Source of the DNA: JBBRBB01 sp038206235
Lineage (GTDB): Bacteria; Bacteroidota; Bacteroidia; Chitinophagales; Chitinophagaceae
Length of the DNA: 64,000 bases
NCBI GenBank assembly: GCA_038206235.1
Contig: JBBRBB010000006.1
Span: forward strand, 62,001 to 126,000
Reading direction: 5' to 3'
The position numbers and the translations under genes are program-made. Under the pieces are notes generated by a model that made no database searches, was not told the DNA's origin, and saw only the letters and a program-made list of their open reading frames with translations. This document shows, piece after piece, positions 17,752-26,207 of this stretch (position 1 is its first letter; each line of letters begins with the position of its first letter).

Positions 17752-18832
17752 TGTTTAAGCCGGCGGTATAGATATTTATACAGGTTTCATAATACTTTTC
17801 AGCTGAAAAAATTTTATTAAAAACAGTTTGCATTTTAGATGTAAGATGAAGTAAATCTTTGGTCAAAAGAGATTCAATTTTATTTATCCATTCATTAATA
17901 TTGAAAGATTCAGCAATTAATTCAGGGAAATCATTTTTTATTTGCTGAACAACTTCACCTGTATTGCTTGCTACAAAAGGTAATCCCTGTGCAAGATACT
18001 CAAGCAATACGAGAGGACCGGATTCTGATATGGCTGTATGCAGTGCAAAATGAAACTGAGATAATAAAGGCTGAACATCGTTGCAATCTGTTATTATATC
18101 AATGCTGCTCTGCAAATTTTTCTTTTGAATGAGTTGTTGTATTGACTGAAAATAATTTTTGTCAGAAGGCTTGCCAATGATTGTTAATTGAAATTTCCTT
18201 TCATCGGGCATTGATAGTTTTTCTAAAATCTCAATCGCAAATTCAATATTCTTATTTGGAAGAAAATTTGAAACAAGTACAATTTTTATCACATCATTTT
18301 TCTTTATTATCGGTTTTCCTGCATCTTCTCTTATTACGATATTGGGCAGTACAAAAACATTCTTTGCTGACAAATGCAATTTCTTTATCGCCCATTCTTT
18401 CATCACATTAGACACAGCAATAAAAACCACTTTCTTATAGAGCATCTGCTGATGCCATTTAATATTTTCATTCACCACATTGCCATAATGCCCATGATAG
18501 AAAACAATTTTGTTGAAAAAAAATAATTTTGAAGCCAGCAAATAATAACGAAGGTTAAAAGATGAATGCACATGAATTATATCAAAACCTTTTACTTGTT
18601 GTATTAAATGATACATAGTAAAAGGATTCCATTTCCATTTTCTGTTTAAACAAAAAAATTCAATCTCTTTATTAAGCTGAGCAGCAAGCGGGCCGGGCTT
18701 TACAGTAGTAATTACTTTTACTTTATGACCATTTCTGTTGAGCAAGTTTGAAAGTGTTGCCAGCATTTTTTCAGCGCCGCCAACATTGAGCTGGTCAATA
18801 ATTTGTACTATGCTGATTTTTTTATCAATCAT
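17744..18832 (-). CDS. Glycosyltransferase family 4 protein
   Basis: 362 residues with a GT-B fold. The N-terminus has IVQIIDQLNVGGAEKMLATL, the acceptor-side loop with the GGAEK motif. The C-terminal nucleotide-sugar domain has VSNFLPNKNIEFAIEIL and SESGPLVLLEYLAQGLPFVA, the GT4 E-x7-E region. It probably transfers a hexose to a cell-surface glycan or lipid. It overlaps the 3' end of the convergent OPT gene by eight bases and has no glycan-cluster neighbours. Confidence 0.87.
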   Translation of the reverse strand: MIDKKISIVQIIDQLNVGGAEKMLATLSNLLNRNGHKVKVITTVKPGPLAAQLNKEIEFFCLNRKWKWNPFTMYHLIQQVKGFDIIHVHSSFNLRYYLLASKLFFFNKIVFYHGHYGNVVNENIKWHQQMLYKKVVFIAVSNVMKEWAIKKLHLSAKNVFVLPNIVIREDAGKPIIKKNDVIKIVLVSNFLPNKNIEFAIEILEKLSMPDERKFQLTIIGKPSDKNYFQSIQQLIQKKNLQSSIDIITDCNDVQPLLSQFHFALHTAISESGPLVLLEYLAQGLPFVASNTGEVVQQIKNDFPELIAESFNINEWINKIESLLTKDLLHLTSKMQTVFNKIFSAEKYYETCINIYTAGLNIR

Positions 18833-18958
18833 TTTAAACCTCGTTAACTAAGTCAGTTATTTGCAATAGTTCCCCTTATCAAAAGCAGAAAACTTAAAAG
18901 ATATTAGTAATAAATATCTTTGTAAGATAGATTTATTAATTTGAGTGAAATTACAAGT

Positions 18959-19141
18959 ATGCTTACAAAAAAACAGGTTTTATCTGTGGTTAAAGAAATG
19001 CCAGACACATTTGATACTACTTATCTTTTCGATAAAATTTTATTATTAAAAAAGATAGAACAAGGCAGGCGTGAACTACGTGAAGAGCAAGCGCTGAATA
19101 CTGAGCAAGCGAGAAAAAAATTAAAGAAATGGCTGAAATAA
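18959..19141 (+). CDS. Antitoxin of a ParE/RelE-type locus
   Basis: A 60-residue protein from MLTKKQVLSVVKEMPDTF to a basic, helical C-terminus (EQARKKLKKWLK). A TTG start at 18941 is possible but the ATG at 18959 is more likely. Its 3' end overlaps the start of the toxin gene by 13 bases. The frame is intact while the partner toxin is disrupted. Confidence 0.65.
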   Translation: MLTKKQVLSVVKEMPDTFDTTYLFDKILLLKKIEQGRRELREEQALNTEQARKKLKKWLK

Positions 19142-19449
19142 TCTGGTCGCCACAGGCATTAAAAGACATTCATGAATTGCTGATTATATTTCGCAAAATT
19201 CTATTTAACACGCACAGATACAATCAGAACGTTTCTTTGAAAAAGCTAATATCCTTAAAAAATATCCTCACTTTGGCAGACCTGTTCCTGAATTAAAGCT
19301 TGACTCCATAAGACAAATTCCCTGCGGGCATTATCGTATTATTTATGAAGTTGTCAGTGAATATTGTTGAAATTATTACTATTCATCATCAATCAAGATT
19401 GCTTAAAAATAATCCTGCACTAAAACAAAAATTCAAAAGGAAAAATTAG
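19129..19449 (+). pseudogene. ParE/RelE-family toxin, multiply disrupted
   Basis: The gene opens MAEIIWSPQALKDIHE, then loses frame near 19177. A second frame carries ADYISQNSI, a TAA stop at 19206, and HAQIQSERFFEKANILKKYP, PHFGRPVPEL and IRQIPCGHYRIIYEV, the ParE core. Near 19355 a third frame takes over (NIVEIITIHHQSRLL) to the stop at 19449. That is two frameshifts and one nonsense codon, so no functional toxin is made. Confidence 0.85.
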
Positions 19450-19472
19450 GAAAGAAAAAATAACGGACTATA

Positions 19473-20327
19473 TTATTGTATTCTTGCCGCCGCTGCTTCA
19501 TCCACAAACCAATGCAACTCCTCATTCGCAGGTTTTATAATTTGAGAAGGATATAAATCGGAATTATAATTTCCTTTCACCACTTCATGTAAAGTCTTTG
19601 CTTTGCTGCTTCCTGAAACAAGAAATACAATACAGGCTGATTGATTTACAACAGGCGCCGTTAATGTAATGCGATACATGCTTTGCTCCTGAAGCCATAA
19701 GGATACACACCATCTTTCGGCTTCAAGAATTACTTCTTTGTTTCCGGGAAAAAGAGAAAGTGTATGACCATCATCGCCCATGCCGAGAAGAACGAGGTCG
19801 AAAACCGTTTCTCGTTTCTCGTTTCTTGTTTCTCGTTTCTCGTTGTTGCGAACTTGCGATTGATTTCGGATTTCGCCTGCCCGAATGACTCGTTCAGGCG
19901 GGGATTTCGCCTGCCCGATTGATCCGTTCAGGCGGGGATTTATTTTGAAATATTCTTTTAATAGTGATTCGTAAGCTTTTGCTGAATTTTCCGGCGTAAT
20001 ATTTTCTGTTTGCATTGTATAAATATTTTCTGCAGGAATATTTACATGATTCAGCAACGTATCAAAAGCCATCTTTGCATTATTGCGTTCATCTGTAAAA
20101 GGAACAAAACGCTCATCACCAAAGAACACATCTATTTTACTCCAGTCAATTTTGTTTTTGTAATTATCAGAAGCTAATAACTCATATAATTTTTGGGGTG
20201 TGTTGCCGCCGGATAAAACAAGTGAGAAGTTATCTTGTTCTTGCAGCGTTTTATAAATGTATTGAACCAGAAAGTCTGCAACTAAAGCAGCTAATTCATC
20301 CGCATTTTTAGAAATATGAAGTTTCAT
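19473..20327 (-). CDS. pgl: 6-phosphogluconolactonase with a repeat-derived in-frame insertion
   Basis: The pentose-phosphate enzyme that hydrolyses 6-phosphogluconolactone. Motifs: SLVLSGGNTPQKLYELL, FFGDERFVP and LLGMGDDGHTLSLFPG. The start at 20327 (MKLHISKNADELAALV) is used; the frame opens further up at 20414. About 44 residues (19806-19937) interrupt the domain just before the GMGDDGHT strand. They are encoded by two 34-base GC-rich units and five 7-base units and read as charged peptide (RETRNEKRET). Without them the protein has family length. The insertion falls in a loop, so function may be kept. Confidence 0.9.
   Translation of the reverse strand: MKLHISKNADELAALVADFLVQYIYKTLQEQDNFSLVLSGGNTPQKLYELLASDNYKNKIDWSKIDVFFGDERFVPFTDERNNAKMAFDTLLNHVNIPAENIYTMQTENITPENSAKAYESLLKEYFKINPRLNGSIGQAKSPPERVIRAGEIRNQSQVRNNEKRETRNEKRETVFDLVLLGMGDDGHTLSLFPGNKEVILEAERWCVSLWLQEQSMYRITLTAPVVNQSACIVFLVSGSSKAKTLHEVVKGNYNSDLYPSQIIKPANEELHWFVDEAAAARIQ
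19807..19844. repeat. 7-bp tandem repeat inside pgl (unit gtttctc)
   Basis: Five units of gtttctc (one as gtttctt) within the pgl coding sequence. On the coding strand they read as acgagaa units, the same as at 8875, and code for a seven-residue periodic peptide. Confidence 0.9.
19868..19935. repeat. Two tandem 34-bp GC-rich palindromic units inside pgl
   Basis: Two 34-base copies (19868-19901 and 19902-19935) begin ggatttcgcctgcccga and end cgttcaggcgg, each holding cgcctg/caggcg inverted arms. Related sequences occur at 33598-33645 and 37819-37845. They are in frame within the pgl coding region. Confidence 0.85.
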
Positions 20328-20494
20328 GTGAATAAAAAGTTGTCTCAAAAGTAGGGCAACTCTTTTTTCCAGAAAGTTTTTATGATTTAGCGTGATAAAA
20401 AAATAATGCGACATATAAAAAAGCTTAATGGCTCACCTTGCAGCCAACGCCGGTACAACACCTCACTTCATAATTCTTTTCTAACTTAGCAAGT

Positions 20495-21646
20495 ATGGAA
20501 CCGCAGCGGTACATAGCACATCTTGACCTTGATTCTTTTTTTGTAAGCGTTGAAATACTGAACAATCCTTCATTAAAAGACAAAGCTGTAATTGTGGGAG
20601 GCACAAGAGAAAGAGGCATTGTTACAACCTGCAGCTACGAAGCCAGAAAATTTGGCGTGCATAGTGCAATGCCTATGAAGAAAGCCATGCAGCTATGTCC
20701 TCATGCAATATTGCTGCAGGGAACGCATGGGCAATACAGCCGTTATTCAAAATGGGTTACAGATATTATTGCAGCAAAAGCTCCCTTGTTTGAAAAGGCA
20801 AGCATTGATGAATTTTATATTGACCTTACGGGTATGGATAAATTTTTTAATCCCTTTCAATGGACGATTGACCTGCGCAATGAAATAATTGATAAAACAC
20901 AATTGCCGATTTCTTTCGGGCTTGCCAGTAATAAATTCGTTGCCAAAATTGCCACCGATGAAGCCAAGCCTAACGGATATTTATTTGTGCAACCCGGAAA
21001 AGAAAAAGATTTTCTTGCGCCTCTGCCTGTAAATAAAATTCCCGGTGTAGGTAAGCATAGCTTTATTGTTCTGAAAGAAATGGGCATTAAATTTATTGGT
21101 GATATTGCGCTAAGAACTGCTGACGAAATGGAAATGCATTTGGGTCAATGGGGCATTGATTTATGGAAAAAATCGCAGGGACTGCATTTTAGCGAAGTAA
21201 AGGCGTGGCATGATGCAAAGTCAATCTCTACTGAAAATACTTTTCATGAAAACATAAGCAATATAGATTTATTATTGAGTGAACTGGTGAGAATGACCGA
21301 AAAGATTGCTTATGAATTAAGACAGGATGAAAAGCTTGCGGCATGTATCGCCGTGAAAATTCGCTACTCCGATTTTGAAACTACAAGCCGCCAAACTGCG
21401 ATTGATGCTACGTTCAAAGATGATGAGCTGATACCCGCAGCTATAAAGCTGTTTCATAAATTGTATCATAAGGGAAACCCTGTTCGTCTGTTAGGCGTTC
21501 GTTTGAGTGCGCTTACATCACATGCCATTCAGGCAAGCTTATTTGATGACCAAACAAAAAGCACTAACCTGTATAAAGCAATTGACGGTGTAAAAAATAA
21601 ATATGGAAGAAATTCTCTGCAAAAAGCGAGGGTTATTAAAAAATAA
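20495..21646 (+). CDS. dinB: DNA polymerase IV (Y-family)
   Basis: A 383-residue translesion polymerase. The palm acidic residues are visible in IAHLDLDSFFVSVE and KASIDEFYIDLTGMD. The helix-hairpin-helix region has VNKIPGVGKHSF, and the little-finger domain follows (TENTFHENISNIDLL, to VRLLGVRLSAL). It ends in the basic tail RNSLQKARVIKK without an obvious clamp-binding motif. It is a single gene with its own terminator-like hairpin downstream. Confidence 0.94.
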   Translation: MEPQRYIAHLDLDSFFVSVEILNNPSLKDKAVIVGGTRERGIVTTCSYEARKFGVHSAMPMKKAMQLCPHAILLQGTHGQYSRYSKWVTDIIAAKAPLFEKASIDEFYIDLTGMDKFFNPFQWTIDLRNEIIDKTQLPISFGLASNKFVAKIATDEAKPNGYLFVQPGKEKDFLAPLPVNKIPGVGKHSFIVLKEMGIKFIGDIALRTADEMEMHLGQWGIDLWKKSQGLHFSEVKAWHDAKSISTENTFHENISNIDLLLSELVRMTEKIAYELRQDEKLAACIAVKIRYSDFETTSRQTAIDATFKDDELIPAAIKLFHKLYHKGNPVRLLGVRLSALTSHAIQASLFDDQTKSTNLYKAIDGVKNKYGRNSLQKARVIKK

Positions 21647-21784
21647 ATTAGCGGATTTTCAATAAAGATTTTTCTTATTTCACCAAAAAAATAAAAATTG
21701 TATAATTACTTTACTTAGATTTGTGAATTCAAAATCCTGCTTTAATTTTTTGAAAAGGTTAATCTGGTATATTCATGGTGCAAG

Positions 21785-21815
21785 CACAAGCCTCATTGTA
21801 AAATGGGGCTTTGTG
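21785..21815. terminator. Stem-loop between convergent dinB and the RluA-type gene
   Basis: cacaagcc pairs with ggctttgtg (one bulged base) with additional pairing in the loop flanks, then tatttt on the plus strand. It lies between two converging genes and could serve both. Confidence 0.5.
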
Positions 21816-21826
21816 TATTTTAGGAA

Positions 21827-22543
21827 CTACTGTTTTTTCAATTTTCTCAGTTGCTGTAACAGCGCATTCAAATCTTTTGGCAAATCTGCTTTTAAATAAT
21901 ATTCCTTTCCGTTCGAACTAAATTTAAGACTATGCGCATGTAAGGCAAGCCGGGAGAGAATGGGCTTTTCTGCTTCTTCTTTTTTCGACAGCTTGTAATT
22001 ATGTTTTAATGAAGAGAGAAACAGAGATGTTTCATGGCCATATAATTCATCGCATACAATGCTGTGCCCAATGTGCTGTATATGTATGCGGATTTGATGT
22101 GTGCGCCCTGTATACATGCGCAGCTTAAGCCATGAGAACAAATGAAAATCTTCTAATACTTCATAATGGGTTACAGATGGTTTCCCTTTTTTGCTAACAA
22201 TCATTTTCCCTTTATGAATAGGATGCTCCATAATAGGCGCATCAATACTTCCATCGGAATTTTCCATGCTTCCATGAACTAAAGCGAAATAATATTTTTC
22301 AGTCTCTCTTGCTTCGAATAGTTGAGAAAGTTGCTTATGTGTTGCTTCATCTTTTGCAAAAATAATTATGCCGCTGGTGTCTTTGTCTAATCTGTGTACT
22401 GTATAAATATTGTGGTATTGCTGTTGCAGTAAATCTTTGATAGAAATTTCTTTTCCCTGACGGTCTGGTATACTTAATAATCCCGAAGGCTTATTAACAG
22501 CAATAAAGAAATCGTTTTCAAATATTACTTCCGGTAATTTCAT
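21827..22543 (-). CDS. RluA-family 23S/tRNA pseudouridine synthase
   Basis: 238 residues. The catalytic motif HRLDKDTSGIIIFAKD carries the essential Asp, and RTHQIRIHIQHIGHSIVCDE is the family's second conserved block. No N-terminal S4 domain is present, so it resembles short RluA/TruC-type enzymes. It modifies uridines in rRNA or tRNA; the target position cannot be predicted. A second pseudouridine synthase gene of a different family lies just upstream in the same direction. Confidence 0.9.
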   Translation of the reverse strand: MKLPEVIFENDFFIAVNKPSGLLSIPDRQGKEISIKDLLQQQYHNIYTVHRLDKDTSGIIIFAKDEATHKQLSQLFEARETEKYYFALVHGSMENSDGSIDAPIMEHPIHKGKMIVSKKGKPSVTHYEVLEDFHLFSWLKLRMYTGRTHQIRIHIQHIGHSIVCDELYGHETSLFLSSLKHNYKLSKKEEAEKPILSRLALHAHSLKFSSNGKEYYLKADLPKDLNALLQQLRKLKKQ

Positions 22544-22589
22544 GATAAAAAAAGCGAAGATGAAATATTATTTCTCTCCATTCAATAAA

Positions 22590-23675
22590 TCATTTAGGTT
22601 GGGCTGATGATTTTCTTATAAATGACTGGTTCATGTATTTAAGCAGTCTTATTTCTCTTTCATTTAGGAAACGCCACTTACCTCTCTCAACATTTTTTTT
22701 TGTGAGGTTAGCAAACATTACACGGTCAAGGGTTTTTATTTGGTAGCCAAGGTGCTCGAACATTCGGCGTACTATTCGGTTTCTTCCGCTGTGGACTTCA
22801 ATGCCGATCAGGCTTTTATCTTTTATATCAATATACGCTATTGCATCTGCAGCAATAAAACCATCTTCGAGATGAATGCCATTGAGTATTGCTTCAAAAT
22901 CTTTTTTGGTTAAAGGCTTATCAAGAGATACCTCGTAAATTTTTTTTACTTCGTAAGAAGGATGGGTAAGCTTTTGTGCAAGCTCGCCATCATTGGTAAG
23001 CAGCAGAACGCCGGTGGTGTTTCTATCAAGCCTGCCCACAGAAAATACTCTTTCATTTGTAGCATGTTTAATAATATCAAATACAGTTTTTCTACCATGC
23101 GGGTCATTGGCAGTAGTTAGATAATCTTTTGGTTTGTTAAGCAGGATATGCACAAGATTTTTTTGCTGGAAAACCTGTTTGCCTTTTACAAGCACTTTGG
23201 CACCTGGCGAAACTTTGTAACCAGGTTCGAGTATTTTATTATCATTTACAACTACTAATCCCTGCTTTACTAACTCTGCTGCCTCTCTTCTTGCACACAC
23301 GCCTGCATGAGCGATGAATTTGTTTAAGGGCATGGGGAAGTTGGATGTTGGATGTTCGATGTTGGATGTTAAGGGTTTCTCGTTTCTCGTTTCTCGTTTG
23401 GTGTTTGGTGTTTGGCGTTTCCCGTTTGTCCCGACAAAGGGGGGATTTTCTTTTTCTTGTTTATTTAAAATTGGATTTTTTTGATTTCGAACTTGCAGTT
23501 TTTGATTTCGGGTTTCTAATTTCGTAGTTCTAATTTCATATTTTTTTCTCCTTCGCTCTTCTCCCGTAACTCTTGCTTCAGCTTTTGATTTTCTTTTTTG
23601 TTGCTTGATTAATTCTTTTTTCTTAGCACCCTTCGCCACTTTGTTTATAAATTTTTCAAACGCATGCTTTGCCAT
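22590..23675 (-). CDS. RsuA/RluB-family pseudouridine synthase with repeat-encoded N-terminal extension
   Basis: 361 residues. From Met115 it is a normal enzyme: S4 domain MPLNKFIAHAGVCARREAAE, catalytic VGRLDRNTTGVLLLTND, and GRNRIVRRMFEHLGY. Residues 1-46 are very basic (KKKELIKQQKRKSKAEA). Residues about 47-114 are encoded by 7-base repeats and read as seven-residue periods (KLETRNQ, KLQVRNQ, KRETRNE, TSNIEHP). The frame is open throughout, so a long basic-tailed form is likely; an internal start at 23333 would give the bare enzyme. Confidence 0.9.
   Translation of the reverse strand: MAKHAFEKFINKVAKGAKKKELIKQQKRKSKAEARVTGEERRRKKYEIRTTKLETRNQKLQVRNQKNPILNKQEKENPPFVGTNGKRQTPNTKRETRNEKPLTSNIEHPTSNFPMPLNKFIAHAGVCARREAAELVKQGLVVVNDNKILEPGYKVSPGAKVLVKGKQVFQQKNLVHILLNKPKDYLTTANDPHGRKTVFDIIKHATNERVFSVGRLDRNTTGVLLLTNDGELAQKLTHPSYEVKKIYEVSLDKPLTKKDFEAILNGIHLEDGFIAADAIAYIDIKDKSLIGIEVHSGRNRIVRRMFEHLGYQIKTLDRVMFANLTKKNVERGKWRFLNEREIRLLKYMNQSFIRKSSAQPK
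23337..23540. repeat. Dense 7-bp tandem repeats inside the rluB/rsuA-type gene
   Basis: Two arrays, 23337-23428 (ttggatg, gtttctc and gtttggt units) and 23482-23540 (gatttcg, aatttcg and tagttct units), are separated by a short unique stretch. All keep a 7-base period and lie inside the coding sequence without creating a stop. Confidence 0.9.
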
Positions 23676-23711
23676 ACTACTGATTGATTATTGTTTGATT
23701 GATTATTCTGA

Positions 23712-23762
23712 AAGCTGACTCCTGACCCCAGATGGCTGATAGCTGACTGCTGATAGCTGATA
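23712..23762. repeat. 7-bp tandem repeat upstream of the rluB/rsuA-type gene (unit gctgata)
   Basis: Seven consecutive 7-base units of the form gctgact, cctgacc, gctgata in the spacer between rlmN and the pseudouridine synthase gene. The last unit touches the rlmN stop codon. Confidence 0.85.
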
Positions 23763-24809
23763 CTAATTTTTATTCGCCAATTGTCCGCAAGCCGCATCAA
23801 TATCTTTACCACGGCTTTTTCTTAAACGAACATTTATTTTATTGGCGTCAAGATAGCGAATGAAATTTTGTATTTTATCTTCTGATGGCTTCTTGAATTT
23901 TGCAAATTCAACAGGATTGTACTCAATCACATTAATTAAATCTGCGGGAACCTGCCGATAAATTTTTATCAGTTCATCTGCATCTTTTTGCGAATCATTA
24001 AAATTTTCAAAGAGAATATATTCAAAAGTGATTTCATTTTTTGTTTGCTTGTAAAAATAATTTAGTGCATCAATCAAAGCCCTTATATTATTTGTTTCGT
24101 TAACAGGCATTATTTCATTGCGCTTTTTATCGTTGGCGGCATGAAGTGATAAGGCCAGTTTGAAACGCACTTTATCATCACCCAATTTTTTTATCATCTT
24201 AGAAATTCCTGCTGTTGAAACTGTGATTCTTCTCTGGCTCATGGCCATTCCATCTTCGGCAGAAATTTTTTCTATAGCTCTCAAAACATTATTATAATTA
24301 AGCAATGGCTCGCCCATTCCCATAAATACAATGTTACTCAGCCGCTGATTATATTTTTCTTCGCTTTGCTTATTTATTATCGCAACCTGATCAAAAATTT
24401 CATCGAAGTGCAGGTTGCGTTTGCGTTCAAGGAAACCTGTGGCGCAAAACCTGCAGCTAAGGCTGCAGCCAATTTGAGAAGAAACACAGGCTGTTTTTCT
24501 TTCTTCTGTTGGTATTAATACGCCTTCGAGATAATGGCCTTCATAAGTTTTAAAGCGTGTTTTAATTGTGCCGTCAGAGCTGTGTTGTATGGTATCTGTT
24601 ATTAAAGCCGGAAGTAAAAATTCATCAGCAATCTTTGTTCTTAATTCTTTGCTGAGGTTGCTCATATCATCAAAGTTTGCAGCATGTTTTTGCCACAGCC
24701 ATTCATATACTTGCTTAGCACGGAATTTTTTTTCACCGATTGAAAGAAAATAATCTTCAAGTTCAGAAAGATTTAATTGCCTGATATTTTTTTGCTGAAC
24801 AGAAGTCAT
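23763..24809 (-). CDS. rlmN: Dual-specificity 23S rRNA/tRNA adenine-2 methyltransferase RlmN
   Basis: A 348-residue radical-SAM enzyme that methylates A2503 of 23S rRNA and A37 of tRNA. The 4Fe-4S motif is CSLSCRFCATGFLER. The motif VFMGMGEPLLNYNNVL binds SAM. The C-terminal cysteine of the methyl-carrier pair is in DIDAACGQLA, and its partner is in the AACVSS-like region (TACVSSQIGC). All key residues are present and length is normal. Confidence 0.96.
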   Translation of the reverse strand: MTSVQQKNIRQLNLSELEDYFLSIGEKKFRAKQVYEWLWQKHAANFDDMSNLSKELRTKIADEFLLPALITDTIQHSSDGTIKTRFKTYEGHYLEGVLIPTEERKTACVSSQIGCSLSCRFCATGFLERKRNLHFDEIFDQVAIINKQSEEKYNQRLSNIVFMGMGEPLLNYNNVLRAIEKISAEDGMAMSQRRITVSTAGISKMIKKLGDDKVRFKLALSLHAANDKKRNEIMPVNETNNIRALIDALNYFYKQTKNEITFEYILFENFNDSQKDADELIKIYRQVPADLINVIEYNPVEFAKFKKPSEDKIQNFIRYLDANKINVRLRKSRGKDIDAACGQLANKN

Positions 24810-24976
24810 GCGGCAAAGATAAGTTGCTTATGTGCGATAAGAATATTGAATTGTTTTAAACGATTTAACTTGCGGAGTTTTAAAAGAGATTAAATTAGCC
24901 ACGAAGACACAAAGACTCTAAGCTGCTGCATTAAACCCCATAAATTTTTGTGTCTTAGTGGCTCAAAAAAATACAA

Positions 24977-26170
24977 ATGGAAACCTGTTATATAATTGAT
25001 GCAGTAAGAACACCGATTGGAAGATATGGCGGAAAGCTTAGCACTATAAGACCTGATGATTTGCTGGCGCATGTAATAAAAGCATTGATGCAGCGTAATT
25101 CTTCCATTGATGTGAATTTGATTGAAGATGTGATTGCAGGTGATGCAAACCAAGCGGGTGAAGATAATCGCAACGTGGCTCGTATGGCTGCGCTGCTTGC
25201 GGGGTTGCCGGTAAGTGTAGCGGGTAATACGGTGAATCGTTTATGCGCAAGCGGCCTGCAGGCAATAATGGATGCATCCCGTGCAATTATGTGTGGTGAA
25301 GGCATGCTCTATATTGCCGGCGGAGTGGAAAGTATGACGAGGGCGCCATTCGTTATGGGGAAAAGTGATTGTGCCTGGAATCGCAAAGCAGAAGTGTATG
25401 ATACTACGATTGGCTGGAGGTTTACGAATAAAAATTTAGCCGAAATGTATTATCCTTTCAGCATGGGAGAAACGGCGGAGAATGTGGCAAATCAATGGAA
25501 GATAAGCAGGGAACAACAAGATTTATTTGCATGTAAATCTCAGAAAAAATATTTCAATGCATTAGCAGAAAATAAATGGGCTGATGAAATTATCCCTGTT
25601 GAAATAACCGAAAACAAAGAGGCAACTATTTTTTCTTTTGATGAACACCCGAGAGAAACATCATTAGAAAAGTTAGCCGCATTAAAACCTGCATTTGCAA
25701 AAGATGGAACCGTTACTGCAGGCAATAGCAGCGGCATTAATGATGGAGCAGCAGCATTGTTATTAGCAAGTGAAGAAGCAGTAAAACAATTTAACCTGCA
25801 GCCGCTTGCAAGAGTTGTAAGCATGGCCGTGGCCGGTGTTGACCCTTCTGTTATGGGCATGGGTCCTGTGCCTGCATCACGCAAAGCCTTGCAGCGTGCA
25901 GGTTTGAAAGTAGGTGATTTGGATTTGATTGAGTTGAATGAAGCGTTTGCATCGCAAAGTATTGCCTGTATAAATGAATTTAAATTGGATGAATTGAAAG
26001 TGAATGTGAATGGCGGCGCAATTGCATTAGGTCATCCACTAGGATGCAGCGGTGCAAGAATATCCACTACCCTATTGCATGAGATGAAAAGAAGAAATGC
26101 AAAATATGGATTGGCAACCATGTGCGTGGGAGTTGGGCAGGGAGCGGCGGTAATTTTTGAAGCTGTATAA
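24977..26170 (+). CDS. Thiolase (acetyl-CoA / 3-oxoadipyl-CoA type)
   Basis: A 397-residue thiolase. The nucleophilic Cys is in NRLCASGLQAIMD, the His in NGGAIALGHPLGCSGA and the second Cys in MCVGVGQGAA. The element NQAGEDNRNVARMAALLAGL is especially like PcaF/PaaJ-type thiolases, so it may cleave 3-oxoadipyl-CoA or related beta-keto acyl-CoAs. No other phenylacetate or beta-ketoadipate genes are nearby, so the general thiolase call is safer. Confidence 0.92.
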   Translation: METCYIIDAVRTPIGRYGGKLSTIRPDDLLAHVIKALMQRNSSIDVNLIEDVIAGDANQAGEDNRNVARMAALLAGLPVSVAGNTVNRLCASGLQAIMDASRAIMCGEGMLYIAGGVESMTRAPFVMGKSDCAWNRKAEVYDTTIGWRFTNKNLAEMYYPFSMGETAENVANQWKISREQQDLFACKSQKKYFNALAENKWADEIIPVEITENKEATIFSFDEHPRETSLEKLAALKPAFAKDGTVTAGNSSGINDGAAALLLASEEAVKQFNLQPLARVVSMAVAGVDPSVMGMGPVPASRKALQRAGLKVGDLDLIELNEAFASQSIACINEFKLDELKVNVNGGAIALGHPLGCSGARISTTLLHEMKRRNAKYGLATMCVGVGQGAAVIFEAV

Positions 26171-26207
26171 ATATTATAATCTGACTGCAATTATTTAACT
26201 TAGTTCT

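Noticed and set aside
24977..26170. Phenylacetate or beta-ketoadipate degradation cluster
   Set aside because: The thiolase resembles PcaF-type enzymes, but no other pathway gene lies nearby.
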